Positions 15,801-20,900 of a DNA stretch of 22,876 bases are shown one piece after another. The DNA lies in the IMG/VR virus record IMGVR_UViG_3300009184_000230, positions 1 through 22,876 of that record; one strand, 5' to 3'. Each line of letters starts with the position of its first letter. Position 1 is the stretch's first letter. The notes beneath the pieces were generated by a model that worked only from the letters and a program-made list of their open reading frames with translations, was not told the DNA's origin and made no database searches. The translations under genes were made by a program, and so were the position numbers. This stretch comes from a virus.

Positions 15801-16910
15801 GCTTTAAAGGCTGCTCAAGATTATGCTACTGCTAAGAAAAATGCAGGGGCATCAATGAGCGATGCTGCTGCAGAAAAGAAATTTGGTGGAAAAAATACTC
15901 CAGAATTTAAAAAATGGAAAGCAAATCAAATAAAACTTGCTAAAGCATTAACAGCAGCACAGGATTATGGTCTTGTCGATAGTTATGGTAACGTTCTTAC
16001 AGCAGACCAAGTTACTAATGCAACTACTTATCAAAAAAATACAATGCTTTCTTCAAAAAGTGGTCAAGCAGATGCAGCAGAATCCTTAAAGGGCATCCCA
16101 GCAGAAATTGCTTCTAGAGCAAAATTGATTAAAAATTCAAATAAAGATTTTGCAGCAGACAAAACAAAACTTGATGAAATGAAGAAAACATTTGAAAAAG
16201 CAGGTGGTATATTGTATATGCTTCCAGGATACTATCAAACATGGTTAAATACCTCAGATGCTTTAAGACCTACAACTCCTTTTGGAAAACTTATTGCAAA
16301 AGGTGCTAAACCAGAAGAACTTATAAATCAAGCAACAAAAATGGCAACGAAGTTTGGTGAAATAGATAATTATAGAAAAGAACTTAGGACTGCTGGGTAC
16401 ACAGAGAGTATGCTTTTCCAGGCTAAACTATTTGATAGTACTGATGGTCGTGATGGACAAACTTTAAAACAAAGTTCTGATTTTGCATCTGGTCAAATGT
16501 TTAATCCACACAAACCCTATACAGGAACAAATATTGGATATGGTAAAAACCAAATACTTCCAGATGCAGAAAACATGCTTAGGTTTGCTAATCAATATTA
16601 TGCTATGGGTGGTATGGTTTATGCAAACAAAGGGCTTAAGGTTGCAGCAAGCAAGTATGCTCTTGGAACAGACACTATTCCAGCCATGCTAACTGCTGGA
16701 GAATTTGTTATGAGGAAATCAGCGGTAGATAGAATTGGCTCAAGAACACTAACCAAAATGAATGATGGAACATCTTCAGGAGATTCAGTGTATAATTATA
16801 GTATTACATTAAACGTCAATTCATCATCTGACTCTAACGACATTGCAGATGCAGTCCTTAGACAGATTAAGAGAATTGATTCACAAAGAATTAGGAGCAG
16901 TGCTATATAA
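6801..16910 (+). CDS. Giant tape measure protein with embedded enzyme-like modules
   Basis: 3,369 residues in one frame; weak RBS GGTG at 6790-6793. Tape measures set tail length and line the tube lumen. Seen in order: N-terminal coiled coil (1-120); TP901-type core (~146-500); hydrophobic segment (~540-577); linker copy A (668-726); insert of about 1,050 residues (727-1776) with four modules; linker copy B (1777-1835); charged coiled coil (~1865-1930); hydrophobic segments (~1961-2018 and ~2212-2275); long helical stretches; a GKGNG/GKGDG repeat (2935-2959); a C-terminal GG-V linker with IPAMLTAGEF (3268-3323); and a C-terminus with SITLNV and DAVLRQIKRIDSQRIR, as in actinophage tape measures. 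It is long for the family, which is usually about 700-2,000 residues. At roughly 1.5 angstrom per residue the whole would span about 500 nm; without the insert about 350 nm. I see no lysozyme or peptidase motif. Its stop overlaps the next start by one base. Confidence 0.93.
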   Translation: MADIESNIKVNIDTSDALSQLKLLQQQISAFQQAMKNAGAQNASAAVQMQQNLMTSINATGKFSANIQTIKTSAESFTESLEKNKLSIGQYFRYAGGASKTFGKLFKSEFETIQQVAVDRVKTIQTQYIKLGRDASGAMKAIAVRPLALDMDNLGTKTQIAAQKQQLFNQLMKQGSTQLLNFGKNTQWAGRQLMVGFTIPLTLMGQAAAQAYMKIEAASLKFRRVYGDMNTTTEETNKMVKSVQALANEFTKYGIAVADTMDMAAQAAAMGKTGTDLMQQVAQASKLSVLGQVEQQQALETTISLTNAFGISTDELAKSVDFLNAVENQTVVSIEDLTIAIPKAAPVVKQLGGDVEDLTFFLTAMKEGGINASEGANALKSGLASMINPTKKASDFLAQFGVNIKAIVEGNKGDIKGTVVDFAKALDTLDPLNRARAIEQMFGKFQFSRLSTLFKNVIDEGSQAATVAGLANQTAEELAVLSEREMSKISDSPMFKFQKSIQDMQTKLAPVGEAFLKAVTPIIEFVTKILDGFNNLSEGTKSFVSILVLAVAGIGPALLMTFGLIANGVANIMKLFTNMKAFINKTTKPSDVLGEQTSYMNTEQLKSAAIAASLDQAHAKLRQTFTSEAAAVQQLTDAYRNAVQAQQAYSGIPGIPTGNPNATPRKYANGVSMVPGPSGAGDIVPALLSPGEAVIPARSAKKYAPVIRGMIAGNLPGFEDGTPGAGMRQSMIGPMTEKQIEGLARTGKTLKEISDEVYAGPYGQTPPTNYGTQITPSAGHSFPAFGVAGVYEKPDGTKVFVKPQMDLVSAMAEIRGTTIARDVHGLVAPKQSLRVMMDPTDPEDKRKFLVLESALDERLANVPTEFTKDQYFKQLVASLLRGDKDLGVGNLGGNVLADVGPAGVFQRASGKRALGSQINSMEEQAIINLLGVKGGAKRFFAEATSDIAKSMTPAEYDAAIKAEIQAVAPRLQATIAGFGNLNPEEKAAYMAMQQRLQAGMGVDWAKYQVMHSKVPTKKLAEGGFVGIENSQSFAQSLMSMSSDEIKKQLNINDTHLVTPIDLTKNPQVLKQITDILPGVTKEELRGFEPVSNLTAQLPANMNQKMKTSGYPSSTFSSIWNGFVGKLSKSATIAGIDLPSSQIIEDELGTQIAAAGGNITDGTINDIIGNVLGKSSKVTDINESKQKLYSLALKVAQLRSKPKQLSQSGNDSIHSIVLRMIRDGSAQFNDNGTSIVRTIGQGNVTRFGTWEFEGIGTGKEEGTIEQKEIRRRAQEAAYGSTGWASLRNWNAPMPTVNRELVKPKDWAEVTNPATWNRMTKEQQRQYLSTIQGTKPTTLGFRKQDYEQGFGDNKGPASGWTYDSSKLKAGIKWRNSEQAMQMGYNEMAANGIIPSAGQAFFNKLALGKEPVRMAEGGIVPGGMGKPKASVFDVDDTLLDLASFMPAHQERNAKLPKEQRLNWWEEVAKDPKGIPAAIQRLKDAQMRGNKILLMTARPKTYDAVTLDTLQKLGIDTKGVKLISRENKDYRKPEQMKYDKTSKYMQWYDIEEFYDDMAKTRGAVSLLGINTINPLKLAKGGVVPGYAKGTPRVLDTIEQKFPGMFTQLPKSRMMQYSEGATKPEANKKVFTSSRLKSFKFEDWNRTYDLDELAQIATMITQGEFSGIGKSVYSKKTGKYKRIGVPTFDDLLVNGKPILQELPGYQKYSLGYEGEEVYAGIARNKIAMLQSLQDWIYQDDWGKEASEFTVNGIPAKTFFKGLSLNQYRVPGQKTKSKPYFFADGVFSVPGPKGAGDVVPAMLSPGEAVIPAKQAAQHRPMIQQMIAGNLPGYIKGSPGVGINSVFSSEVAMESGKPLNVNIVKDETAKSDKPLEILQPNSKVTILTREQIEEQMSIEDEVYRQLLEKEKELKLKHVLTEEERKLLESNKQIMLKKEEAFKLQKNVTEKEKRGFFTRNATTGKVQGAMYGLSAAAGLASTVPGAVGESAQQMLPVIGAATAAMSVIPGYAGMIVGAGAALVTAYMQVQDKLNKIRDEALALGTAMGSSTKSIDKFAEFAKTVTGSQAMDKRRETSAGSFFNVVQGKTTFGESYMKSDAGKELVKSVGAAIKGGGLDQAKAMIVNQLGTAIASGALSPAQARSIASNLGAQLGDMSLGIEVAGKITDLVGPKGEDLKKEPLEIRMRLVAESMEQFKKQAEISNANVNDTAKNAGTSGAGIGLGMGAGAAAGGIALGAASLMGGVASSSAIVAGLATAGSAVPVIGTIIGALVGFSIAAVQLQGDIAKNAGYLQASLGSALSVQQQMVDSLTVDYEKRIQAAKAAGDTAEATRLQNQYLADQAELLQFNKEQTQEMYSILESQGTGLGFMLNAQIANLDTAREGLKKAFEGSGQEVQAKLAQEQIDSMAGSATQKTMLMSAVAQKQIGLNQIGVAKTAFGADQAGADTLQTLMENSPTELNRTLGLAGNMGAVEQKKFVLDMSLKDPIEAKVMNDAVELAQKTTGVFFGEKKTAEAIMKFAVENPEKMLEFQQNVAELKDVDGAKFDITVAQKILGPDLAKALGEKSVGAYFKKYNKQNKVVFLSEFQQVMTMLQEGDKDMIDSYNAWNASNGMKKTYADYAAWQSDRTVTTQGVDNTKAPGEDGGTGEKAGPQASILDQFVQMARETSNFQQKLTTGWDASLAALKRYTITSINLLAGWAVRLKQQGVSANMIDVFMGATEEEQDKIINKRTGALLPGALDLLRKLQIIKDKKEFGLSYVLASPTERLAKDNGLYQAGLDVIANKEKKINEKYDKRIKALDQIGKIQEKNNQRQQDTLTIADALSKGDIAAAARAALTAKQNSQRLALEDAKESTELARKTELEAITVKILGETQTRSDLEAIIATNTEKIAANKLVEMNRQITIGRNAVIAAEQSAILLANSTLISKLPGANGGGSSTGSGKGNGGKGNGGKGDGGKGDGGKGDKGGNNANDTDSKPTGVVGNIASSVQGKAFTAAIKGAQDVTPGALKAAQDYATAKKNAGASMSDAAAEKKFGGKNTPEFKKWKANQIKLAKALTAAQDYGLVDSYGNVLTADQVTNATTYQKNTMLSSKSGQADAAESLKGIPAEIASRAKLIKNSNKDFAADKTKLDEMKKTFEKAGGILYMLPGYYQTWLNTSDALRPTTPFGKLIAKGAKPEELINQATKMATKFGEIDNYRKELRTAGYTESMLFQAKLFDSTDGRDGQTLKQSSDFASGQMFNPHKPYTGTNIGYGKNQILPDAENMLRFANQYYAMGGMVYANKGLKVAASKYALGTDTIPAMLTAGEFVMRKSAVDRIGSRTLTKMNDGTSSGDSVYNYSITLNVNSSSDSNDIADAVLRQIKRIDSQRIRSSAI
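7236..8300 (+). other. TP901-type tape measure core domain
   Basis: Residues ~146-500 carry the recognisable core of phage minor-tail/tape measure proteins: WAGRQLMVGFTIPLTLMGQA, AAQAAAMGKTGTDLMQQVAQ, TNAFGISTDELAKSVDFLNA, then FFLTAMKEGGINASEGANAL and RARAIEQMFGKFQFSRLSTL. This identifies the gene product regardless of the unusual insert downstream. Confidence 0.85.
8802..8978 (+). repeat. Linker repeat copy A in the tape measure
   Basis: Residues 668-726: ANGVSMVPGPSGAGDIVPAL, then LSPGEAVIPA, later IAGNLPG and TPGAG. Aligns without gaps to residues 1777-1835, 39 of 59 positions identical by my count. The G-GD-VPA-LSPGEAVIPA core is a known tape measure linker type (usually seen once, near the C-terminus). 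Confidence 0.85.
9123..9836 (+). other. Kinase-like domain embedded in the tape measure (module 1)
   Basis: Residues ~775-1012. A beta-hairpin with GVYEKPDGTKVFVKP places a lysine (K802) on a strand, followed 11 residues on by E813 in a helix (SAMAEIRGTTIARDV). A hinge-like FLVLESALDE follows (848-857), then a loop with R-GDKDLGVGNLGGNVLAD (D883, D885, N890, N894) and D898. Lys, Glu, Asp, Asn and Asp in this order and spacing match the ATP-binding and catalytic residues of kinase-fold enzymes of the PI3/4-kinase or HipA-like type, where the catalytic loop reads GD-x-x-x-x-x-N. Inference only; substrate unknown. The glycine-rich loop is weak, so it might be inactive or a different fold. Confidence 0.4.
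9879..11024 (+). other. Unrecognised module 2 in the tape measure insert
   Basis: Residues ~1027-1408, bounded by the short linkers AEGGFVG (1020-1026) and AEGGIVPGG (1412-1420). The first half is helical with many Asn, Ile and Ser; the second half is rich in Trp, Arg, Gln and Gly (GWASLRNWN, DWAEVTNPATWNRM, GWTYDSSKLKAGIKWRN). It does not resemble tape-measure sequence and I recognise no family. Codons are more AT-rich than in module 1. Confidence 0.5.
11073..11510 (+). other. HAD-superfamily phosphatase-like domain embedded in the tape measure (module 3)
   Basis: Residues ~1425-1570. Motif I is FDVDDTLLD with nucleophile D1430 and acid/base D1432. Motif II is KILLMTARP with T1492. Lysines K1533, K1536 and K1539 are candidates for motif III, and motif IV is EEFYDD with D1551 and D1552. 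All residues needed for HAD chemistry are in the right order within about 145 residues. A helix carrying IPAAIQRLKDAQMRGNKI precedes motif II, as in the polynucleotide 3'-phosphatase of T4 Pnkp and acid-phosphatase-like HADs. Expected activity is phosphomonoester hydrolysis with Mg2+; the substrate is unknown. Bounded by GG-V linkers on both sides. Confidence 0.8.
11562..12128 (+). other. Unrecognised module 4 in the tape measure insert
   Basis: Residues ~1588-1776, between linker AKGGVVPGYAKGTP (1574-1587) and linker copy B. Mixed alpha/beta, rich in Tyr, Lys, Phe and Trp (LKSFKFEDWNRTYDLDELAQ; LPGYQKYSLGYEGEEVYAG; SLQDWIYQDDWGKEASEF). No family recognised and no catalytic motif seen. Confidence 0.5.
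12129..12305 (+). repeat. Linker repeat copy B in the tape measure
   Basis: Residues 1777-1835: ADGVFSVPGPKGAGDVVPAM, then LSPGEAVIPA, IAGNLPG and SPGVG. Second copy of the 59-residue linker at 668-726. It closes the roughly 1,050-residue insert, after which coiled-coil and hydrophobic tape-measure-like sequence resumes. Confidence 0.85.
12681..12854 (+). other. Hydrophobic segment in the tape measure
   Basis: Residues ~1961-2018 are almost free of charges and rich in Ala, Gly, Val, Ile and Met (GLSAAAGLASTVPGA; GYAGMIVGAGAALVTAYM). Possible membrane-inserting hairpin used during DNA ejection, as known for other tape measures. Confidence 0.55.
13440..13620 (+). other. Second Gly/Ala-rich hydrophobic segment in the tape measure
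   Basis: Residues ~2214-2274: GLGMGAGAAAGGIALGAASL, then VAGLATAGSAVPVIGTIIGA and LVGFSIAAV. Long enough for two membrane spans. Confidence 0.55.
15603..15677 (+). repeat. 15-bp in-frame tandem repeat, five copies
   Basis: Units GGAAAAGGCAATGGT (two copies), GGAAAAGGTGATGGT (two copies) and a final variant ending GATAAG encode GKGNG, GKGNG, GKGDG, GKGDG, GKGDK (residues 2935-2959). It lies in a Gly/Ser/Asn-rich hinge between helical regions and is likely a flexible, slippage-prone spacer. Confidence 0.95.
16602..16769 (+). other. C-terminal tape measure linker related to the internal repeats
   Basis: Residues 3268-3323: AMGGMVYANKG, GTDTIPAMLTAGEFVMRKSA, then RIGSRTLTKMNDG. This is the usual C-terminal tape measure motif and a distant relative of linker copies A and B (D-x-x-PA-L-x-x-GE). 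Confidence 0.75.
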
Positions 16911-17965
16911 TGGCTACAAGTACATATATCTCTGGTAGAAAGACATACCGTAGACCACAGGCTATGCTTTGGTCAGATGCCCCACCAGAAACCTCAAATG
17001 GATTTTATGTTCCATCAGGATTTGAAGTTAATGCTGCTACAGCAGGAAGTGATTTCCTAATACTTTCTGACCACAATAGGAAAGAAATATCATTTAAGCC
17101 AGAACGTATTGAAAAACGTGAACGTATGATTAATGGTCGTATGCGTTCCTATCACATTGCCGATAAGATGACTATTAGTACATCTTGGGATATGCTTCCC
17201 TCTAGAGCATTTTCTACAAATCCAAATTTTGACGTATCAACTGGAGTTAGTTCTTTAAAAAATATTATTACAAATTCTTATTTTGAAACAAATTATGACT
17301 ATTGGGTTCCAGGTGATAACGCTTCTATCTCACGTTCAACAAGCATTTTTTATTCAGGATTAGGTTCTTTAAAAATAAGTTCAACTACTGCAGATGGAAA
17401 CTATTGGGCAAATTCTGCATCACCTTATTCTTCAGTAACTGCTAATCAAACTTACACAGCATCTGCCTATGTTCGTTCAGAAGTTTATGCATCAAAAGTT
17501 CATATTTGTATCGACTGGCTTGATGCTTCAAACAATGTAACAAGAAGTGAAAGTCAAGATTTTTCAATTACTACATCTTGGAGGCAGGTTTCTCTTACAG
17601 CAAACGCACCAAGCAACGCAGTTAAAGCGGCTATAACATTACGCAATTTTAAAGTAGGTACTGGTAACGAGGCTACTTTTTGGGACAACATAGAAATGAC
17701 TGAAAAACCAACACAGTATACAGTTGATGGTGGTGCAGGTGGTAATGAATTGCTAGACTGGTACAATAATCATACAGGTTCGTTTTATGTTTTCCTAGCA
17801 TATGACAAAAAGAGTAACTTTGTAGAATCTGGTCAGTATGGACATCTAGCAGAATACAACGAAGTTATTGAAATGTTTATTTCTAGTTTTGACTACAATG
17901 TGGTAAAGCGTGGCGGTGCTAATTACGATTTTTGGAATGTATCTGTAACGCTGGAAGAGGTATAA
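16910..17965 (+). CDS. Distal tail protein split by a carbohydrate-binding-like domain
   Basis: 351 residues; ATG overlaps the tape measure stop by one base. The N-terminal part (1-117) contains SGFEVNA, SDHNRKEISFKPERIEKRER, MINGRMRSYHIADKM and SWDMLPSRAF. The C-terminal part (267-351) contains YTVDGGAGGNELLDWY, HTGSFYVFLAYDKKSNF and VVKRGGANYDFWNVSVTLEE. Both halves are beta-rich and match, from memory, the distal-tail/minor tail protein of actinophages that follows the tape measure. Between them sits a ~149-residue jelly-roll-like domain, listed separately. It probably forms the ring at the tail tip to which the hub and adhesion proteins attach, with the extra domain facing outward. The next gene overlaps its TAA by one base, with GGAAGAGG as RBS. 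Confidence 0.75.
   Translation: MATSTYISGRKTYRRPQAMLWSDAPPETSNGFYVPSGFEVNAATAGSDFLILSDHNRKEISFKPERIEKRERMINGRMRSYHIADKMTISTSWDMLPSRAFSTNPNFDVSTGVSSLKNIITNSYFETNYDYWVPGDNASISRSTSIFYSGLGSLKISSTTADGNYWANSASPYSSVTANQTYTASAYVRSEVYASKVHICIDWLDASNNVTRSESQDFSITTSWRQVSLTANAPSNAVKAAITLRNFKVGTGNEATFWDNIEMTEKPTQYTVDGGAGGNELLDWYNNHTGSFYVFLAYDKKSNFVESGQYGHLAEYNEVIEMFISSFDYNVVKRGGANYDFWNVSVTLEEV
17261..17707 (+). other. CBM4/9-like jelly-roll domain inserted in the distal tail protein
   Basis: Residues 118-266. Starts ITNSYFETNYDYWVPGDNAS and continues SGLGSLKISS, TYTASAYVRSE, CIDWLDASNNV, SWRQVSLTANAP and ATFWDNIEMTEKP. The N-x-x-FE ... W ... G-x-x-SLKI ... TYT-S-Y-R ... W-x-x-V-L ... FWDNI-M-E order is that of the CBM_4_9 family. 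Probable role: binding of host surface glycans. Confidence 0.75.
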
Positions 17966-20900
17966 TGTTTCAAAACGATAATCTTAAAGCCCATTTACAG
18001 AAGTCTTCTTCTATAAATCTTAAGTCTGTTATTCTTGCAGAATGGAACATGAACTTTTCAGACAACGTTTTACAGGTAGGAAACTATAAGCATAGACCAG
18101 AAACTCTTTCAATACCATCAACCTATGCGTCTGAAACATCTACAACAGAAAATCCAACTTGGTATGGCTATACTGATTCCCAACTAGTTTTAAACTCTGG
18201 ATTAACTACTCAAAACTCAACTGTTCAAACAGTATTTCTTAAAAAGAATGATACAGAAAAAATCTTATACTCTCTTTCAGATTGTTTAGGCAGATTTAGA
18301 CCACGCTCTGGTATAAATAAAATCAGATTCTTTGGTAAAAACTATTTAAATAATTCAAGTGGAAACCTGTATTCTCAACCAAGATATTATCTTTCTTCTA
18401 AAGATGATAAATTTAAGTATTGGAATTCGTATAGGGTAGAGGGTGAAAAATATGCTACAGCGTTTTCCTTTACTTCAACTCTTGTAAAAGATTCAAATTT
18501 GGTATCAGTATCTTCTACTATTGGTTTAGTTGTTGGACAACCATTAATAAAAACTAGTGGTTCTGGAGCCTTTGGCTCTAATGCGGTAATTAAAAGCATA
18601 GACTCGCCAACACAAATTAAAGCATCTGTAGTTCATCAAACTTCAGGCAGCACTTCATTTACAGTGTATGACTTTACCCCAGTTCAAAGAGGTATTGCAA
18701 GTAAACTAAAGAGCACTGGAGAATACTATATAGACGATGCTGCCCCATTTGTAATATATAGCAACCCAGTTCCAGCAAATAGAATTGTTGTTAAAATGCA
18801 AACACATGTTGGAGAAGAGGACAGGGGTTCATTTAGAAAATCAACTAATTTGCAATTTGCAGACCCATTCTACGAAGACCCAGCCAATGTTGGTGCAATG
18901 GTAAATCAACAGGCACCAGTGAGTTGGAAGATTCAATTTTTAGATAGCAGCAATAACTGGCAAACAGCCATCACATTTGACAAAGATTCTAGACGTGGTA
19001 CAAAAAGAATTATTGATTCAAATGGCTATGTAGAAATTTCTTTTGGGGTATCTAACATACCAACAACATCATTTAGAGATTTGGGAACTTATCCATCAGT
19101 TGCATCATTACCAATATCTGGATATGTAGGAGACGGATATTTGATTCCAGATATTACAAATACAACAACTGGAAAATATTATTATTGGACAAATAATGGA
19201 ACAAGTTTGGGAGACGGTGCTCCATTGGGATATTCATCATTTGTACCAACATATGGATGGCTTGTAAATGAAGAATCTCAAACTATTCAAACATCTGTTG
19301 TTACATCACTTACATCGCCAACAACTTATGGAACTGTAACAGATAAATATACAGCAAATTATAGACAACTTAAGTTTGTTAAGGGTCTTAGAATTGTGGT
19401 AGATACCATGAGTAAACAAGATTCAATGTTTGAATTAATTGAAATGTCACCTAGACTAGTCGCTGACATATCAGATAGAACAACTGAATATTCTGTTACA
19501 AAAATTGCATCAGACATTGGCAATACAGGTATTGCTGTTGGAGAGTTGTCTGCTTCAACAGGGCAAATAACCATCTTCGATTACGATGAATCTTTAAATG
19601 AATATAATGATTTGGCTGTTGTTAATGGAACTGTAAAGGGTAGTTTGATATCTGATATTAGTTCAAAAAATTTACAAATTAAGTTTCAAGAACAAATTAC
19701 ACAAAACACGGACTCTGGACTAATTGACTATTTTGTTCCTATTAAAACTATGTATGTAGATGGTTTTCCAAATACAAGCAAACAGGATAGAAAGGCAACA
19801 CTAGAACTTAGAGACTTATTCTTCCATTTTGAATCGATGATTGCTCCAAGTATGATGATGAGAAATGTAAAGTTAAGCAAGGCTATTGCTACAATGTTGG
19901 ATAATGTAGGATTTTCTAATTACATATTTTATAAAAATGAAGATGAGAATGAGAGTGTTATTCCATATTTTTATGTAGCCCCAGAAACAACGGTAGCAGA
20001 AGTATTAAATGATTTGGCAAGGTCTACTCAAACAGCAATGTTCTTTGATGAATTTAATAATTTTGTTGCTATGTCAAAAAACTATATGATGCCAACTACA
20101 CTTCAAAGAGAAACAGATTTAGAATTATATGGAACAAAAGACTTTGCTCAGAATGGAATAACAAAAAATTCTAATACATATGACATCACCGCAATATCTC
20201 GTGATGGAACCTATGTAACATACATATGTAATAACCAATTAATTGCAAATCAATCTGTGTCAATCACAGGGGCTTCTTCATCCGCATATAACTTAACTAA
20301 TGTAAAAGTTTTTGACGCAACATCTACACAATTTAGAGTTGCCTCAACTGCCAATGGAACAACTTCAACAGCAAAAGTTTTGCTTTCTCCAGCACTTGCA
20401 AACATTATAGATATTTCATCAATAGATGATGAAATTTTTAACGGTGGAAAGATTACTTATTCTAATAAGTATTTGCAACGTTCTTATGGAACTATAAAAG
20501 AGGCTTCTCTATTAAACAATAACCAGTCTTATAAATATAAGCCAGTTCTTCTTTGGGAAGTTTCTGGAACAGAAACTCTTAGAAGCACTAACGAAGAAGG
20601 CGGCAATCAGTCAAGTTATTCTTTGGCGGCAATGCCTTTAAACATAGAACTTGGCAACTTACCGCCAACAATAGAAAATGGTAAAATTGTAAACAATACT
20701 ATGGACTTTGGTCAATCTGTATATTGGCTAACTAGATATGAAGGATATTTGTATGCAAACTCAGAAATCATAAAGTATAAAGGAGTTCAACACACTATTC
20801 AAAGCCAAAAAATTACTGGACTAAAAGGAACTCTAGCAACTGGAAATACTTTAATACTCACAGAAGGAAATATATTTTCACTTTCTGTTGGTCAAAGGTT

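Noticed and set aside
6801-16910. Peptidoglycan hydrolase or peptidase domain in the tape measure
   Set aside because: I looked for lysozyme, NlpC/P60 and M23-type motifs, including HxxxD/HxH and Cys-His patterns, and found none convincing.
17961-17967. TATAAT-like sequences at gene junctions near 3149 and 17961 as promoters
   Set aside because: They arise from the TA-TAA stop overlapping the next ATG. A -10 here would start RNA inside the downstream gene, and there is no TGN in front.
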